This document shows, piece after piece, positions 5,506-6,626 of a DNA stretch of 6,626 nucleotides. The stretch is taken from positions 1 through 6,626 of the forward strand of contig NZ_CANCLE010000195.1 of assembly GCF_947378715.1 (NCBI RefSeq), written 5' to 3'. Each line of letters begins with the position of its first letter. Within the stretch, counting starts at the first letter, position 1. Position numbers and translations under genes: made by a program. The notes beneath the pieces were generated by a model. The model searched no databases and was not told where the DNA came from. It was given only the letters and a program-made list of their open reading frames with translations. The DNA is from Phenylobacterium aquaticum. GTDB taxonomy: Bacteria; Pseudomonadota; Alphaproteobacteria; Caulobacterales; Caulobacteraceae.

Positions 5506-6465
5506 CTATCGCCGGGGTTTGATCGAGAGGGTGAAGGCCACGGCGGTGTCGTCGCGATTGTCCAGGCCGATCAGGGTTTGGGCGCCCTTCACCTTGCGCC
5601 TGAGCCAGGCCAGCGAGGCCTGGACCGAGCCCTTGCGCCAGCCGACGCCGGCCTGGACATCACTGACCAGGGCCGAGGCGCTGTCGGTGGAAAGCCCGCC
5701 CTGGGTCCAGCCCCGCTCCTTGTCGTGCAGCATGTTCAGGCCCACGGCCCGGCCGCTGGCGGCGCCGAACAGGTACCAGCGCCCCTGGGTCCCGAACCTG
5801 TCGCCGCTGGGCGCGCCCAGTTGGTCGAGCCACGCCTCGGCCCGGCGGCTCAGACGCACCACGGCCCCGGCCTCGGCCTCGCCGCCGGCGTTGGAGATCC
5901 CCACCCCGGCGTGGGGCGTGACCGACAGGTCGTAGCCGCCGGCCGCCATCACCCGAGGCCAGCCACGGGTGTAGGTCACCTCATAGGCGGCGGTGTCGAC
6001 GGCGGCGGACGCGTCGCCAGGGCGCGGCGGCAAGCCGCCCGGCGTGCGGACCACCTGGCCCACCGAAAGGCGCACGGCGTCGATCGCCTGAGAGGCCGGC
6101 CGGGCTATGGCGGTCTCCGTCACCTTCCAGCGCGCCAGGCCCTGGTTCGGAACATAGGTCTCGCGGGTCAGCAGGCCCGGACTGTCCAGGGCCGTGCCGC
6201 TATAGGCGGGCTGGGTCAGGGGCGCCTCGACCCCGGCCTCGGCGGCGGGCCCTTCGGACTGGCGGATCGGTTGGGCGGCCTCGCGCAGTTCGGCGGCCGC
6301 AGCCTCGCTCTTGGCATAGACGGCCTCGCGCAGCCGCCCCCAGCTTTCCTGGAAGGCCTGATCTCCAGGCGACATCACGGGAACATCGGGCAGGACGGCG
6401 GCGCTGACGGCGGCGGTGCCGACCGCGCAGCCTGTCACAATGGCGACTATGGCCAGAACCCGCAT
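5506..6465 (-). CDS. Secreted, probably outer-membrane LpxR/DUF2219-like protein (paralogue B)
   Basis: A 319-residue paralogue of the protein encoded at 4490-5368, function unknown. It starts at ATG 6465 with GGGGG 4 nt upstream. The signal peptide MRVLAIVAIVTGCAVGTAA is probably cut after the VSA or SAA near residues 22-23; V10-T-G-C13 also fits a lipobox but lies unusually early. Residues 33-75 form an alanine- and glutamate-rich, probably helical segment (QESWGRLREAVYAKSEAAAA) absent from paralogue A. From W113 it aligns with A: VRLSVG (131-136), YEVTYTRGWP (161-170), YDLSVTPHAGVG (178-189), EAGAVVRL (198-205), GRWYLFGAASGRAVGLNML (228-246), DSASALVSDVQAGVGWRKG (261-279) and the end AFTLSIKPRR. 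In the GRWY block 15 of 21 residues are identical to A. The LpxR-type N-terminal Asn-Asp is not visible. It lies 80 bp after the end of the putative nrdA on the same strand. Confidence 0.72.
   Translation of the reverse strand: MRVLAIVAIVTGCAVGTAAVSAAVLPDVPVMSPGDQAFQESWGRLREAVYAKSEAAAAELREAAQPIRQSEGPAAEAGVEAPLTQPAYSGTALDSPGLLTRETYVPNQGLARWKVTETAIARPASQAIDAVRLSVGQVVRTPGGLPPRPGDASAAVDTAAYEVTYTRGWPRVMAAGGYDLSVTPHAGVGISNAGGEAEAGAVVRLSRRAEAWLDQLGAPSGDRFGTQGRWYLFGAASGRAVGLNMLHDKERGWTQGGLSTDSASALVSDVQAGVGWRKGSVQASLAWLRRKVKGAQTLIGLDNRDDTAVAFTLSIKPRR
5737..5760. repeat. 24-bp direct repeat, copy 2 (in paralogue B)
   Basis: Identical over 24 bp to 4718-4741, 1,019 bp away and in the matching codon frame. 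Codon choice is conserved as well as the amino acids, which could also reflect selection or gene conversion. Confidence 0.6.
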
Positions 6466-6476
6466 GACGCCCCCAT

Positions 6477-6500
6477 GCGGCGCTCCCCCCGGAGCGCCGT
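6477..6500. terminator. Strong hairpin between nrdA and paralogue B
   Basis: GGCGCTCC (6479-6486), a CCCC loop and GGAGCGCC (6491-6498) make a perfect 8-bp GC stem, extended by C6478-G6499 and a G-U pair on the plus strand. There is no U-tract on either strand, so it is not a standard intrinsic terminator. On the minus strand it ends only about 3 nt before the GGGGG ribosome-binding site of paralogue B, so it may protect the processed 5' end or influence translation. Confidence 0.4.
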
Positions 6501-6527
6501 CAGGCCTTCACCATGACCGGTTTGAGG

Positions 6528-6543
6528 GCCGGCCGCAGCCGGC
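6528..6543. terminator. GC-rich hairpin directly after the nrdA stop
   Basis: Two GCCGGC arms (6528-6533 and 6538-6543) around a 4-nt loop begin 2 nt after the stop codon of the putative nrdA. The stem is 6 bp without a U-run, so termination would be weak or Rho-assisted. Confidence 0.3.
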
Positions 6544-6545
6544 TT

Positions 6546-6626
6546 CTACTGGCAGGCGAGGCATTCCTCGTAGTCGGTCTTCTCGCCATTGCTCATGTCG
6601 ACCACGACGGCCATGCCCTCGCCACC
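6546..6626 (-). CDS. nrdA: Probable ribonucleoside-diphosphate reductase alpha subunit, C-terminal 26 residues
   Basis: The minus strand is open from the right edge to a TAG at 6546 and reads GGEGMAVVVDMSNGEKTDYE followed by ECLACQ and stop. Class I NrdA proteins end in a flexible tail with a CxxC pair that passes electrons from thioredoxin or glutaredoxin to the active-site disulfide. The Cys-Leu-Ala-Cys-Gln end is, from memory, typical of the alphaproteobacterial form. Same-strand nrdB 2.8 kb away supports the call. With only 26 residues visible, another reductase with a CxxC tail, such as the B12-dependent NrdJ type, cannot be excluded. Confidence 0.72.
   Translation of the reverse strand, partial: GGEGMAVVVDMSNGEKTDYEECLACQ

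Noticed and set aside
5422..6516. Plus-strand open frame antisense to paralogue B (364 codons)
   Set aside because: A Gly/Ala/Arg/His-rich low-complexity product without a plausible start region; a shadow of the minus-strand gene.

Overview
The window looks like chromosomal DNA of a high-GC alphaproteobacterium, most likely a member of the Caulobacteraceae (Caulobacter or Phenylobacterium type). This rests on recalled similarity of the proteins, above all the NrdB, on very GC-rich third codon positions that open long false reading frames on the opposite strand, and on a Caulobacter-like GCTATAAT promoter element. It is an inference, not a database result. There is no sign of a phage, transposon, CRISPR array, tRNA or rRNA.

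Layout, left to right. (1) 1-704, minus strand: the N-terminal 234 residues of AMP nucleosidase (Amn); the catalytic C-terminal half runs off the left edge. Its start codon lies almost on top of a perfect TATAAT, so its mRNA is probably leaderless. (2) 817-2052 and 2063-2659, plus strand: a dicarboxylate/amino-acid:cation symporter (DAACS family) followed 10 bp later by a small class I SAM-dependent methyltransferase, probably one transcript. (3) 2663-3703, minus strand: nrdB, the complete class I ribonucleotide reductase beta (radical) subunit with every diiron ligand and the radical tyrosine in place. (4) 3840-4487, plus strand: a glutathione S-transferase family protein, divergent from nrdB. 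The 136-bp nrdB/gst intergenic region carries two NrdR-box-like 16-mers whose centres are exactly 31 bp apart, the classical tandem arrangement for the deoxyribonucleotide-responsive repressor NrdR. (5) 4490-5368 and 5506-6465, minus strand: two tandem paralogues with signal peptides, probably outer-membrane beta-barrel proteins resembling the C-terminal part of the LpxR/DUF2219 lipid A deacylase family but without a recognisable N-terminal catalytic region. (6) 6546-6626, minus strand: the last 26 codons of what is most likely nrdA, the ribonucleotide reductase alpha subunit, ending in a redox-active CxxC tail.

The unifying theme is deoxyribonucleotide synthesis. nrdA and nrdB lie on the same strand but are separated by about 2.8 kb holding two envelope-protein paralogues and a divergent gst. 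nrdB therefore has its own promoter region, with the NrdR boxes and a GANTC (CcrM-type) site, rather than being read simply from an nrdAB operon. The two convergent gene pairs (methyltransferase/nrdB and gst/barrel paralogue) have only 2-3 bp between stop codons. The least understood element is the tandem pair of LpxR-like proteins next to nrdA.
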